From Geobacteraceae bacterium (GTDB taxonomy: Bacteria > Desulfobacterota > Desulfuromonadia > Geobacterales > Pseudopelobacteraceae): a stretch of 64,000 nt of DNA. The stretch is from contig JAAXTM010000003.1 of NCBI GenBank assembly GCA_013336525.1, forward strand, positions 1-64,000. The letters are read 5' to 3'. This document shows, piece by piece, positions 39,387-46,593 of the stretch (within the stretch, counting starts at the first letter, position 1; each line of letters starts with the position of its first letter). The position numbers and the translations under genes are program-made. The notes beneath the pieces were generated by a model, which searched no databases, was not told the origin of the DNA, and saw only the letters and a program-made list of their open reading frames with translations.

Positions 39387-39593
39387 TTAAGCGGTTTCTG
39401 TGTTCACCATAGCATCAAAGACAACTATAGGCATATTTAGACTGCCAGGAAACGGCGTCAATTCAGCTTTTTGACCACCAAGAAGATCATCTTTACATTC
39501 TTCACAAATACCATGTGTAATAGTATCTACAGAATGGCACTCTAAATGAGTTGAGTCCATTTCTATTTTGCACCATGCACAAATTCTTTTCAT
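39387..39593 (-). CDS. small zinc-binding-like protein (CxxC pairs)
   Basis: This 68-aa protein starts MKRICAWCKIEMD and has a second pair in HGICEECKDD (four Cys, C5/C8 and C30/C33), with extra C19 and several His. The CAWC...HGICEEC pattern is seen in small Geobacter proteins and at the ends of some PAS/kinase proteins; the function is unknown. CAGGG lies 9 bases upstream of ATG. It lies in the segment between the two tRNA-Leu flank copies. Confidence 0.65.
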   Translation of the reverse strand: MKRICAWCKIEMDSTHLECHSVDTITHGICEECKDDLLGGQKAELTPFPGSLNMPIVVFDAMVNTETA

Positions 39594-40020
39594 ATTTTAT
39601 ACCCTGTCTGGTTATTTGATTTTCTGCATGCCGAGTCAGTTTCTCAGTTTGCTAGCCTGGATCTTGTAGTGATTTTCCTGTTTCATGATATCAAGTCAGC
39701 ATTTAGAATCGGATAAGGTGGATAGTTTCAAAGACTTTTGCAATAACCTCCTTAGCAGATACAGCACACTACAAAATGGCTGTACAAAAGGTTGATTTCA
39801 TAATGCATGATTGATTCTTACAATTGAATTGCTGGAACATTACAGTTTGGAAAGTTAGGTGGTGTCGGGATATTCAGGTAAGGAAAATTTATGCGCAAGA
39901 TGTGTCGTGGGATTATGTCGACAAAAAAGTGAGGGATTGTAACTGATGGTGTAATGAGCTCAATTTTAGCACAATACTCTCATAAAATTTTTTTTCATAG
40001 ACTGTTTTTTTACTTTTCTG
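39594..40020. other. 427-base gap, no gene seen
   Basis: This AT-rich stretch holds only very short open frames on both strands (for example a 13-codon ORF with AAGGA at about 39891), none convincing. The promoter of the RNA at 40031 lies at its right end. Confidence 0.5.
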
Positions 40021-40024
40021 GTGC

Positions 40025-40030
40025 TATAGT
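40025..40030 (+). promoter_or_regulatory. -10 box of the 40031 RNA
   Basis: GCTATAGT gives a -10 TATAGT (40025-40030). The -35 region (about 40002-40007, CTGTTT) is a poor match, within a T-rich tract that could act as an UP-like or activator-dependent region. Confidence 0.4.
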
Positions 40031-40077
40031 TTAACCAGCTGGAAAGAAGTACAAATCATTTAAAGGAGGGCTTACTA

Positions 40078-40122
40078 TTGACAGACGAGACTCCACCATG
40101 TGGAATCAGACATAGGATGTAA
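40078..40122 (+). CDS. possible 14-codon leader-type peptide
   Basis: An ideal AAAGGAGGG ribosome site lies 8 bases before TTG, which opens MTDETPPCGIRHRM and stops at TAA. The strength of the site argues that a ribosome binds here, but so short a product could be chance, and GGAGG could instead be a protein-binding motif of the RNA. Confidence 0.35.
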   Translation: MTDETPPCGIRHRM

Positions 40123-40188
40123 TAGCGTTCCGACGAGTATCGGTCGGATAAATACCTAAAAGGTAATCGCATATTAAAAGAAAAAATG

Positions 40189-40219
40189 AAGCCCACTGAA
40201 TTATTTGGTGGGCTTTTTT
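40189..40219 (+). terminator. terminator of the 40031 RNA
   Basis: An 8-bp stem AAGCCCAC/GTGGGCTT (40189-40196 with 40208-40215) runs into TTTTTT on the + strand. Its A-rich 5' side may also help end the minus-strand acpH-type gene (a run of A reads as T on the other strand). Confidence 0.8.
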
Positions 40220-40239
40220 ATATCCGGTATCGTTTTGAT

Positions 40240-40848
40240 TCAGATAGTTGACTGGTTAACACCTGGATAAACTGAACTGATAACTTCGCCGGCAAAATGA
40301 AATACCTCCGGCGTAAAGACACGGAAATCGTTTTGCAGGAGATCATGGTGAAGGAGCAGCTCCTTTTCACCGCCGCTTAAAGGGTTGGGGCGTTTGATGC
40401 GGCGGGAAAGGCGGCCGAGGGCAGAGGCGATGCCTTCTACAGTGCCATATGACGGCAGCAGCTCTTCAAATATAATCGGCACAAGACGGTGCATCTCAGT
40501 TGGCAGAGAATTCATGTTGTTTTCAATTACTGTGCGCGTTCTGGAGAGAAAATCTGCCAGGGTCTCGTCGCACCATTCATCCCAGTCTTTGACCAGATAA
40601 TAGTCGTAGAAGATGTCCACCATCACGCCGCGATAGAGACCATAGTCTTGTGATATGCGTTGTCGGCTTTGGCGGAAGAGAGGATGACGTTCGGCAAATG
40701 AGTCAATTCGCCGGTGCAGCGCCACCCCCTGACGGATAGTTGGCGAAAAACGCTCCTGAAGCGTCCCTTTGACAAAATCGCCCATAAAATTACCAACCAT
40801 GAGCTGATCATTACTGCCGGAAAGCAGCATGTGAAACAAGAAGTTCAT
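40240..40848 (-). CDS. ACP phosphodiesterase-like protein (AcpH/DUF479)
   Basis: This 202-aa protein fits the AcpH family, which removes the 4'-phosphopantetheine from acyl carrier protein (MNFLFHMLLSGSN start, VGNFMGDFVKG, LHRRIDSFAERHP, DIFYDYYL). The HD-like metal residues are in the LHRRID and DIFYDYYL segments. ATG overlaps the NRDE gene stop by 4 bases, so the two form an operon. Confidence 0.8.
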   Translation of the reverse strand: MNFLFHMLLSGSNDQLMVGNFMGDFVKGTLQERFSPTIRQGVALHRRIDSFAERHPLFRQSRQRISQDYGLYRGVMVDIFYDYYLVKDWDEWCDETLADFLSRTRTVIENNMNSLPTEMHRLVPIIFEELLPSYGTVEGIASALGRLSRRIKRPNPLSGGEKELLLHHDLLQNDFRVFTPEVFHFAGEVISSVYPGVNQSTI

Positions 40849-41621
40849 GTGCGCCCTTCAGGAGAAAGTTGGAATGTGAACCGCTGAAGGTGCGGCAGCG
40901 GAGTGTCATGCCCCTGCTCAATGTAGGTAACCTGATCGTCGTTTCCCACCATGATGACGGTTGTTGAACGGGTGCAATAGGTGTCGCCGTTGATGAAGAT
41001 GGGAGAAAGGAATCGTTCCCGTTCCGGACCTATGCCGGTGTCAGGAAGTTGATCATGGGCGAATGGTTCACGGTCTGAAAGCATCGAGAGCAGTTCTTCA
41101 GCTGTCGGCTCAGGATTCTGCAGTTGGTGAGTCAACCGTTCCTTTGCTGCAACAACCTTTGGCCAGTGGGTGTCAAGAAGGTGGTTTGACAAGGAATGGA
41201 TTCCCGGCTTTACCGGACCGGAAGAACCTCCCCTGTTGGTAAAATAGTGCAGTTCGCTGCAGCTGCCGTAAAGAAGATTGAAGCCGTCATACCGGTTACC
41301 ATTTTTTACCAGGTATGCCTGCAGTTCCGCTGGAGTCATATCGTTGTCACAAAGGTAGTCTGACACAAGCGAGCCGCGGGAGGGGGGATTGATTACCTGC
41401 TGCCTTGCGTCTCTGTAGTTGGTTATAGCCGCCAGTTTGCCACCGGTTGTAACCCCGAGCCATGTGCCTCCTGCCTGCTGGTCCCTGCCTGCAAGCAGAT
41501 GAGGGGCGGCACTCCAGTAACCGGCTGGAGCGGTCTCCCGGTTCCGGTATTCGTCACGGTTGGCAACCATTATAAGACGGTACTTTGGATGACTGTCGAT
41601 GGCAAAGGCAATCAGGCACAT
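40845..41621 (-). CDS. NRDE/TANGO2-family protein
   Basis: This 258-aa protein begins MCLIAFAID, giving the N-terminal Cys nucleophile expected of Ntn-type NRDE proteins, and has the family motif MVANRDEYRNRETAPAGYW. The function is uncertain; the eukaryotic TANGO2 is linked to lipid or haem handling. The ribosome site is weak. The operon partner is the AcpH-like gene downstream. Confidence 0.85.
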   Translation of the reverse strand: MCLIAFAIDSHPKYRLIMVANRDEYRNRETAPAGYWSAAPHLLAGRDQQAGGTWLGVTTGGKLAAITNYRDARQQVINPPSRGSLVSDYLCDNDMTPAELQAYLVKNGNRYDGFNLLYGSCSELHYFTNRGGSSGPVKPGIHSLSNHLLDTHWPKVVAAKERLTHQLQNPEPTAEELLSMLSDREPFAHDQLPDTGIGPERERFLSPIFINGDTYCTRSTTVIMVGNDDQVTYIEQGHDTPLPHLQRFTFQLSPEGRT

Positions 41622-41765
41622 ATGGTTTTCTGTTCAGTCAAAATATTGCTGATCATGGTTTTGATGTACGCATTCAATTCTGTCCACTCCCATAGATGCT
41701 ATCATATGAGCTTTATACCAACAACTGGCAATCAAAAACATATTTTAAAAACCGAGTTTGTGGTA

Positions 41766-41817
41766 TCAATAAAAACAAGTAGTTAGTTGCTATTGACGAG
41801 GTCCTTTTTTTTGTTGT
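41766..41817 (+). repeat. degenerate second copy of the tRNA-Leu 3' flank
   Basis: This stretch aligns with 39197-39246 (CAATAAAA, then AAG.A.TTAGTT..TATTGAC, AGGTCCTTTTTT, GTTGTA) with seven mismatches and a 2-base T insertion. The 5' stem arm is damaged (AAGTAG for AAGGAC), so it is no longer a good terminator. The bases just before it (from about 41745) loosely match the 3' end of the tRNA itself. Confidence 0.6.
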
Positions 41818-41892
41818 ATTGTCCGGCAGCTGTCCCAGATTCTGCAAAATAATACAAAAGTTTGCAATATCTTGTTGAAACCGGAGGCATAA

Positions 41893-42528
41893 ATGAGAGT
41901 TTTAGCGTTTAACGGAAGCCCCAAAAAGGAAGGCAATACCTGGCATGCCATCAAAATGGTTACCGCTGAGCTGGAAAAAGAGAACATTGAAACCGAGATC
42001 ATTCACGTCGGGAATAAATTGATACAGGGCTGTACTGCCTGTGGGCAGTGTGCGAAAAACAAGAACGAACAGTGTGTTTTGCCCGGAGATGATGTCAATG
42101 CATGGATCCAGAAAATGAAACAGGCAGATGGCATTATTTTCGGTTCTCCAGTCCATTATTCGGCTATGGCCGGTACCATGAAATCCTTTATGGATCGGGC
42201 ATTTTATGTTGCGGGTGTAAATGACGGCATGCTGAGGCACAAGGTCGGCGCCGCGGTTGTTGCCGTGCGTCGTTCCGGCGGGATTCCCGCTTTTGACCAG
42301 CTGAACAACTTTATCAACTATTCCGAAATGCTGATTCCGACGTCCAATTATTGGAATGTTATTCATGGAGCACGACCAGGAGAGGTGACCCAGGACGAAG
42401 AAGGCGTACAGATCATGCGCGTGCTTGGGCGGAACATGGCGTGGCTCCTGAAGCTGGTAGAGAACGGCAGGGGCACGGTTGCGGAACCCGAGAGAGAAAC
42501 CAAGATTTATATGAATTTTATTCATTGA
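41893..42528 (+). CDS. flavodoxin-fold iron-sulfur flavoprotein-like reductase
   Basis: This 211-aa protein has the NADPH-dependent FMN reductase/flavodoxin fold: FNGSPKKEGNTWHAI at the FMN phosphate site, then C48/C51/C54 in GCTACGQCAK and a GSPVHYSAMAGTMKSFMDR loop. The Cys group resembles compact cluster motifs of iron-sulfur flavoproteins but is short. CCGGAGG lies 7 bases before ATG. It is followed closely by the PhnA-like gene. Confidence 0.85.
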   Translation: MRVLAFNGSPKKEGNTWHAIKMVTAELEKENIETEIIHVGNKLIQGCTACGQCAKNKNEQCVLPGDDVNAWIQKMKQADGIIFGSPVHYSAMAGTMKSFMDRAFYVAGVNDGMLRHKVGAAVVAVRRSGGIPAFDQLNNFINYSEMLIPTSNYWNVIHGARPGEVTQDEEGVQIMRVLGRNMAWLLKLVENGRGTVAEPERETKIYMNFIH

Positions 42529-42551
42529 CCGCCGTTTAAGGAAAAACAGCC

Positions 42552-42929
42552 ATGGCAAAAGGGTATCAGGGTAACAGAGAACGCCTGGAAGAGATCAGTT
42601 CCTTCGGAAAAGCCATCGGTAAACGGGCAGGTTTTAAATGCGAATGGTGCGAAAGCAAGGATGATCTGCGCGTATGGGATTATATGCCCGATGCGCCGCC
42701 GGATATGGGAACGCTGGCGCTCCTGTGCCGGCAATGCAGGGACTGGGCTGATGGCAGAAAGGCCTCCCCTGACGAACTGCGCTCGATCCGCAATGCCCTG
42801 TGGAGTGATGTTGCATCGGTCGCGGAAGGTGCGGCGAAGGTTTTAGCCCAATGCAAAGAACCATGGGTGAGAGAAGCGATTGAAGAAAGCTTTATTGATG
42901 AAGAAATCAAAACTGAAATATTGAGATAA
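42552..42929 (+). CDS. PhnA-like zinc protein
   Basis: This 125-aa protein has two CxxC pairs (CEWC near 30 and CRQC near 59) and a C-terminal segment LWSDVASVAEGAAKVLAQ with W..EAIEESFID. Both match the plan of small PhnA-domain proteins (KCELC..CDTCR..VWSEVPAVQVMAVRMLRR). Despite the name, a role in phosphonate use is not established. AAGGA precedes ATG. Confidence 0.6.
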   Translation: MAKGYQGNRERLEEISSFGKAIGKRAGFKCEWCESKDDLRVWDYMPDAPPDMGTLALLCRQCRDWADGRKASPDELRSIRNALWSDVASVAEGAAKVLAQCKEPWVREAIEESFIDEEIKTEILR

Positions 42930-42950
42930 GAGTGTAAAAGGAGCTATATC

Positions 42951-43646
42951 ATGAATGAAATTAATACCACGTATCCCCGTACCGAAACCCGGATAGTCGT
43001 TAAGCAGAATACACTCATCCGCCAGGTATACGCCTGGATGGGTGCCGGACTGGCTGTTACCGCCTTTATGGCACTCATTACGCTATCCTCCCCGGCGATC
43101 CTCAACGCCGTATTGGGAAACAAGCTTGTCTTCTACGGACTGATGATCGGTGAGCTGGCCCTGGTGTTCACCCTGTCAGGTGCCATCAATAAACTGAGTG
43201 CTGCAGCGGCAACGCTCATATTTATCGCCTACTCGGCTCTCAACGGGATTACTCTTTCAGTGGTGGCGCTGGTCTACACCGCCAACTCGATCACCTCCAC
43301 TTTTGTTATCACCGCCGGTATGTTCGGGGCGATGAGCGTCTATGGCTACATGACCAAGCGGGACCTGACGTCTTGGGGAAGCTTTCTGTTCATGGGACTG
43401 ATCGGCGTGGTGATCGCCTCGGTCGTCAATATCTTCGTTGGCAGCAGTGCCGTATCCTGGGTCATCTCCGGCATCGGTGTGATCGTCTTCACCGGACTGA
43501 CCGCATACGATACATGGAAGATCAAAGAGATGGCAGCACAAGGAACAGAGGGAAGGAAACCGGCCATCCTCGGTGCGCTGACGCTGTATCTCGATTTCAT
43601 CAACCTGTTTCTCATGCTGCTGAGGTTCACAGGCAGCAGGAGATAA
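42951..43646 (+). CDS. Bax inhibitor-1/YccA-family membrane protein
   Basis: This 231-aa protein has seven membrane helices and the UPF0005/BI-1 start (RQVYAWMGAGLAVTAFMALI) and end (TLYLDFINLFLMLLRF). Homologues are Ca2+ leak channels or FtsH modulators (YccA). AAAAGGAG lies before ATG. It starts 21 bases after the PhnA-like gene. Confidence 0.92.
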   Translation: MNEINTTYPRTETRIVVKQNTLIRQVYAWMGAGLAVTAFMALITLSSPAILNAVLGNKLVFYGLMIGELALVFTLSGAINKLSAAAATLIFIAYSALNGITLSVVALVYTANSITSTFVITAGMFGAMSVYGYMTKRDLTSWGSFLFMGLIGVVIASVVNIFVGSSAVSWVISGIGVIVFTGLTAYDTWKIKEMAAQGTEGRKPAILGALTLYLDFINLFLMLLRFTGSRR

Positions 43647-43771
43647 CCCGAAACATGCATAATGGTGATTAACGTGGAGTCACTGTTTTGTAACGATGGA
43701 GGCCTGTATGGAAATAGTTACATCGTGGCCTCTTTCGATAAGATCAGTGAGAGTGTTGGCAGCGGGGTAGT

Positions 43772-44074
43772 TTAATAAATAAAGTCCATGAAATTCAGTG
43801 CGACATCGGATGGGCCAAGACGGGTTACTATGCCTGACTGTCCTGGCGTCTCCGTTGGCTCTGTACATAAAGACAGACGGCATATATCGCCTGGCCGAAG
43901 TGCTGCAGGGGGGAACTCCTGTGCGGAAACCAGAGCACCTGTAATAGAGATGTTTTTAGTCATGCAGTGGTATGTATTGTCATTGTGATACAATACGGCT
44001 CCAACTTCATAGTCAAACCTTGTACCATTTCGTTTGTTAACCACGCTCGTTGTGTTTTCTGTGTCGGAAGACAT
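43772..44074 (-). CDS. PilZ-domain c-di-GMP-binding protein
   Basis: This 100-aa single-domain PilZ protein has both c-di-GMP motifs: RxxxR (KRNGTRFDYEV, about 12-17) and NxSxxG (NISITGALV, about 40-45). Start 44074 has AGGAGG 5 bases upstream. It would act as a c-di-GMP receiver by protein contact. The partner is unknown. Confidence 0.85.
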   Translation of the reverse strand: MSSDTENTTSVVNKRNGTRFDYEVGAVLYHNDNTYHCMTKNISITGALVSAQEFPPAALRPGDICRLSLCTEPTETPGQSGIVTRLGPSDVALNFMDFIY

Positions 44075-44189
44075 AGGAGCCTCCTGTCGGACCAATAGTA
44101 ATAATGCACAAAATGTCATACGCTACTGAACAACAAAATCCATGAAAAACAACGGAATAAAAAACATATTAACAGTTCCAGCTTCTATT

Positions 44190-44498
44190 TCAACGATCCC
44201 TTAACCGCTCAAGTTCTTCGATTCGATCAAGTAACTCCATCACCAAAGCCACTGCGTCCAGATTGAGACTCAGGTCACGTTTGATCCGCATTGCTTTGCG
44301 AGCCCGGATCACAGCACTGCGATCGAATATTGGATTACTGCTGGCTGTAAGCGGTTCAATAAGGCCGATGTCGAAAAGTCTGCGGGCAACGCTTATTTGG
44401 CATTCGCACAAACGGCTCAGTTCCTGAAGGGAGATGCCCGGGACGACGACCAAATCATGTTTTCGGCGAACGATGACTTCATAGCTTTGTGCCGTCAT
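44190..44498 (-). CDS. cbpM: CbpA modulator-like protein
   Basis: This 102-aa MerR-like helical protein (VPGISLQELSRLCECQISVARRLFDIGLIEPL, given here by its start and end) lies directly after cbpA. E. coli CbpM binds the J domain of CbpA and inhibits it. The gap to cbpA is 12 bases, with GGAG at the start. Confidence 0.8.
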   Translation of the reverse strand: MTAQSYEVIVRRKHDLVVVPGISLQELSRLCECQISVARRLFDIGLIEPLTASSNPIFDRSAVIRARKAMRIKRDLSLNLDAVALVMELLDRIEELERLRDR

Positions 44499-44510
44499 TG
44501 CATGCTCCTG

Positions 44511-45455
44511 TTATTTTCGGGCCTTAAAACCGGATTCCCGGGCAAGCGCTTCGAATAGCTGTCGTTCCCTGGCAGAAAGGTCTGTTGGCACCACGATACG
44601 TACGCTTACCAGCAGATCGCCGTAGCTTCCGGAAGAATCAGGCATCCCCTTGCCGCGCACCCGCAATGTTCTGCCGCTTTGGGTGCCGGCAGGTATGCTC
44701 AGGTTGATTCGGCCGTCCATGGTGTTAATTGTGACTTTGGATCCCAGGGCCGCTTCCCATGGGGCAACATCTATAGTGGTAGACAAGTCATGTTCGTTAA
44801 CAGTGAAGCGTAAATCAGGAAGGATGTGGATGGATAAGTAGAGGTCGCCAGCTTCTCCTCCACCACTACCGCTCCCCCCCTGGCCTGAAAGACGCACCAG
44901 CGACCCCTCTGTCACGCCGCGGGGGATGGCGACCCCGTAGCTTTTTCTAGTTTTGACCGCTCTGCCGTCCGGTCCGGTCTCGATCCGCTCCAGCTCGATA
45001 TTTTTATGTACCCCGTAATATGCCTCGGCAAGACTTATGTCGACACGGCTTTCATGGTCACGACCCCGCCTGCGCCTTACCCCGCCACCACGCAGTTCGC
45101 TTTCTCCGCCTAACCCCCAACCTCCTCCGAACAGGTTCTGGAAGAAGTCACTGAACTGTCCAGGATCCGCAGTGCTGAAGTTGAAGTGCACGTTGCCGCT
45201 ACCCGGCGTATTATAGGTTTCAAAACCACTGTTCCAACTGCTGCCGACCTGATCATATTTTTTGCGTTTCTCCGGATCACCAAGAACCTCATAGGCTTCA
45301 TTTATCTGTTTAAAAGAGTCTTCGGCACCGCTTGCCTTGTTGATGTCAGGGTGATATTTGCGAGCTAGTTTGCGATATGCCCTCTGGATATCTTCCTGGC
45401 TTGCACTCTTTTTAATGCCGAGTGTTTTGTAATAGTCCTGGAAGTTGACTGGCAT
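44511..45455 (-). CDS. cbpA: DnaJ-class co-chaperone CbpA
   Basis: This 314-aa class II J protein stimulates DnaK. The J domain (1-70) has the HPD motif at 35-37 (KYHPDINK). A G/F/R-rich linker (75-140) and the DnaJ C-terminal substrate domains (about 140-305) follow. There is no CxxCxGxG zinc domain, so it is not DnaJ itself. The order hsp20-hsp20-cbpA-cbpM suggests one heat-shock unit. Confidence 0.9.
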   Translation of the reverse strand: MPVNFQDYYKTLGIKKSASQEDIQRAYRKLARKYHPDINKASGAEDSFKQINEAYEVLGDPEKRKKYDQVGSSWNSGFETYNTPGSGNVHFNFSTADPGQFSDFFQNLFGGGWGLGGESELRGGGVRRRRGRDHESRVDISLAEAYYGVHKNIELERIETGPDGRAVKTRKSYGVAIPRGVTEGSLVRLSGQGGSGSGGGEAGDLYLSIHILPDLRFTVNEHDLSTTIDVAPWEAALGSKVTINTMDGRINLSIPAGTQSGRTLRVRGKGMPDSSGSYGDLLVSVRIVVPTDLSARERQLFEALARESGFKARK

Positions 45456-45532
45456 GGTTCACACCGCCCGAATTGACGTACTGGTACGGGAGGGGCCATC
45501 ACTTGACAGTCCCCTCTGGTTAACGATCATGG

Positions 45533-45931
45533 TTACAGCACTTTTATCTCGATTTTGCGAGGTTTTGCCGCCTCGGCTTTGGGCACCCAGAGTTTCAGGA
45601 CGCCGTTGGTCAGGTTCGCACTGGCTTTTTCATGGTCGAGGCTTTCCGGTATGGAAAATTGTCGGTAATAGGATGCGAGTTCGAACTCGGTGTATCCAGC
45701 ATTGCCCGGCATATTCCAGCTAACAGGTGCACTTATGGTCATGATCCCTTTCTCCACGTTGACGTCGAGTGTTTCTCTGGAAGCACCCGGTATGTCTGCA
45801 GTCAAAGTGAGCCCCTCTTCAGTCTCAATGATGTTGACAGAAGGCTTGATATATTTTTCATTCGATCTGGTCTCTTCGCGAGCCTGGAGACTCTTTTCAT
45901 CATTTTTTTCGGTTAATCCGTTGGTTGCCAT
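45533..45931 (-). CDS. small heat-shock protein Hsp20 (second copy)
   Basis: This 132-aa alpha-crystallin protein has the beta-sandwich core (TLTADIPGASRETLDVNVE) and the NGVLKLWVPKAE end. The N-terminal arm is short and charged. It is a clear paralogue of the next gene; the two probably co-assemble. It lies 50 bases after the first hsp20. Confidence 0.92.
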   Translation of the reverse strand: MATNGLTEKNDEKSLQAREETRSNEKYIKPSVNIIETEEGLTLTADIPGASRETLDVNVEKGIMTISAPVSWNMPGNAGYTEFELASYYRQFSIPESLDHEKASANLTNGVLKLWVPKAEAAKPRKIEIKVL

Positions 45932-45981
45932 GATGATTACCCCCTTCTGGATAAATATAGTTCTTGTCGAAAAAACAATGT

Positions 45982-46431
45982 TTATGACAGTTTTATGTCG
46001 ATTTTCTTGGGTTTGGCATTTTCCGCCTTAGCCAGGGTAATGCGCATGATTCCGTCTTTGCATTCGGCAGTGATCTTGTTCGGGTCAATATCCACAGGAA
46101 GCTCCAGGGTTCGGGAAAATTTACCGGTGCCGAGTTCGCTGCGATGGACAATCTGACCCTGCTTGACTTCGTACGGTTTGCGCTCGCCGCTTATTGTTAT
46201 AGTATTGCGCAATGCAGTCAGGTCAATCTCCTTGGGTTCGACTCCCGGAACAAGAGCATCTACGTACACATTTTCATCATCGTCATTCATGTTCACCAGC
46301 GGGAAGCGCCTTGTGGTAAGCGGTGACAGGAATGAGGGACCAAACGGTCGATTATAGCCTGCACCACGAAACGCCTCATCAATCTCTCTTCTCAGATTGT
46401 CAAGATCTCTGAAAATATCCCAGGTTGCCAT
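45982..46431 (-). CDS. small heat-shock protein Hsp20 (first copy)
   Basis: This 149-aa alpha-crystallin holdase has an aromatic/Arg-rich N-terminal arm (RGAGYNRPFGPSFLSPL), core (VDALVPGVEPKEIDL) and DGIMRITLAKAE end. It is the first gene of the heat-shock cluster, with an unusual G8 tract as ribosome site. Confidence 0.93.
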   Translation of the reverse strand: MATWDIFRDLDNLRREIDEAFRGAGYNRPFGPSFLSPLTTRRFPLVNMNDDDENVYVDALVPGVEPKEIDLTALRNTITISGERKPYEVKQGQIVHRSELGTGKFSRTLELPVDIDPNKITAECKDGIMRITLAKAENAKPKKIDIKLS

Positions 46432-46439
46432 GATGGTTA

Positions 46440-46499
46440 CCCCCCCCTTTTTTAAGTTAGTTTATGATAATAGGATAATTCTTAATTTGCTATTGTCAA
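46440..46499 (-). promoter_or_regulatory. heat-shock cluster promoter region and G8 ribosome site
   Basis: On the minus strand CCCCCTTGACA (-35 TTGACA at 46494-46499) is followed by an AT-rich stretch with CCTATTAT about 20 bases on, a possible hybrid of sigma-32 and sigma-70 boxes. The ribosome site is a run of eight G (46440-46447) preceded by six A, 8 bases before ATG. No CIRCE element is seen. Confidence 0.4.
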
Positions 46500-46551
46500 G
46501 GGGGTGACTCAAATAAATAATAGTTGTAAGTATCCGTTATTATTGTATCAA

Positions 46552-46578
46552 TTCTTCTTCTTCTTCTTCTTCTTCTTC
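46552..46578. repeat. (TTC)9 trinucleotide microsatellite
   Basis: Nine exact TTC units lie between the heat-shock promoter and the 3' end of the M1 peptidase gene. On the minus strand this reads (GAA)9, 16 bases beyond the peptidase stop codon, so it is not translated in that frame. Confidence 0.9.
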
Positions 46579-46593
46579 TCCAAAATCACGCGC

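Larger units (their letters stand above)
40036..40219 (+). ncRNA. candidate free-standing structured RNA
   Basis: A short transcript unit runs from a -10 box to a clear terminator, with no protein gene behind it; the next gene is on the opposite strand. It can fold into hairpins at 40089-40107 (GACTCCAC-CAT-GTGGAATC), 40129-40147 (CCGAC..GTCGG) and 40153-40165 (TACC..GGTA). Five GGA motifs occur (CTGGAAAG, AAGGAGGG, GTGGAATC, TAGGATGT, TCGGATAA), one close to the CsrA consensus AGGAUGU. A Csr-type sponge, another sRNA or a leader are the options. Confidence 0.5.

Noticed and set aside
39894-39932. 13-codon ORF with AAGGA upstream (MRKMCRGIMSTKK)
   Set aside because: Too short and without any supporting context such as a terminator or paired gene.
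41902-42558. 218-aa minus-strand open frame opposite the flavodoxin gene
   Set aside because: The + strand frame carries the FMN-binding motifs and a good ribosome site; the minus frame is its complement.
43680-43883. 67-aa minus-strand ORF overlapping the PilZ 3' end
   Set aside because: Its start lies in the PilZ gene with no ribosome site; the tail (TLTDLIERGHDVT) looks protein-like but no second evidence supports it.
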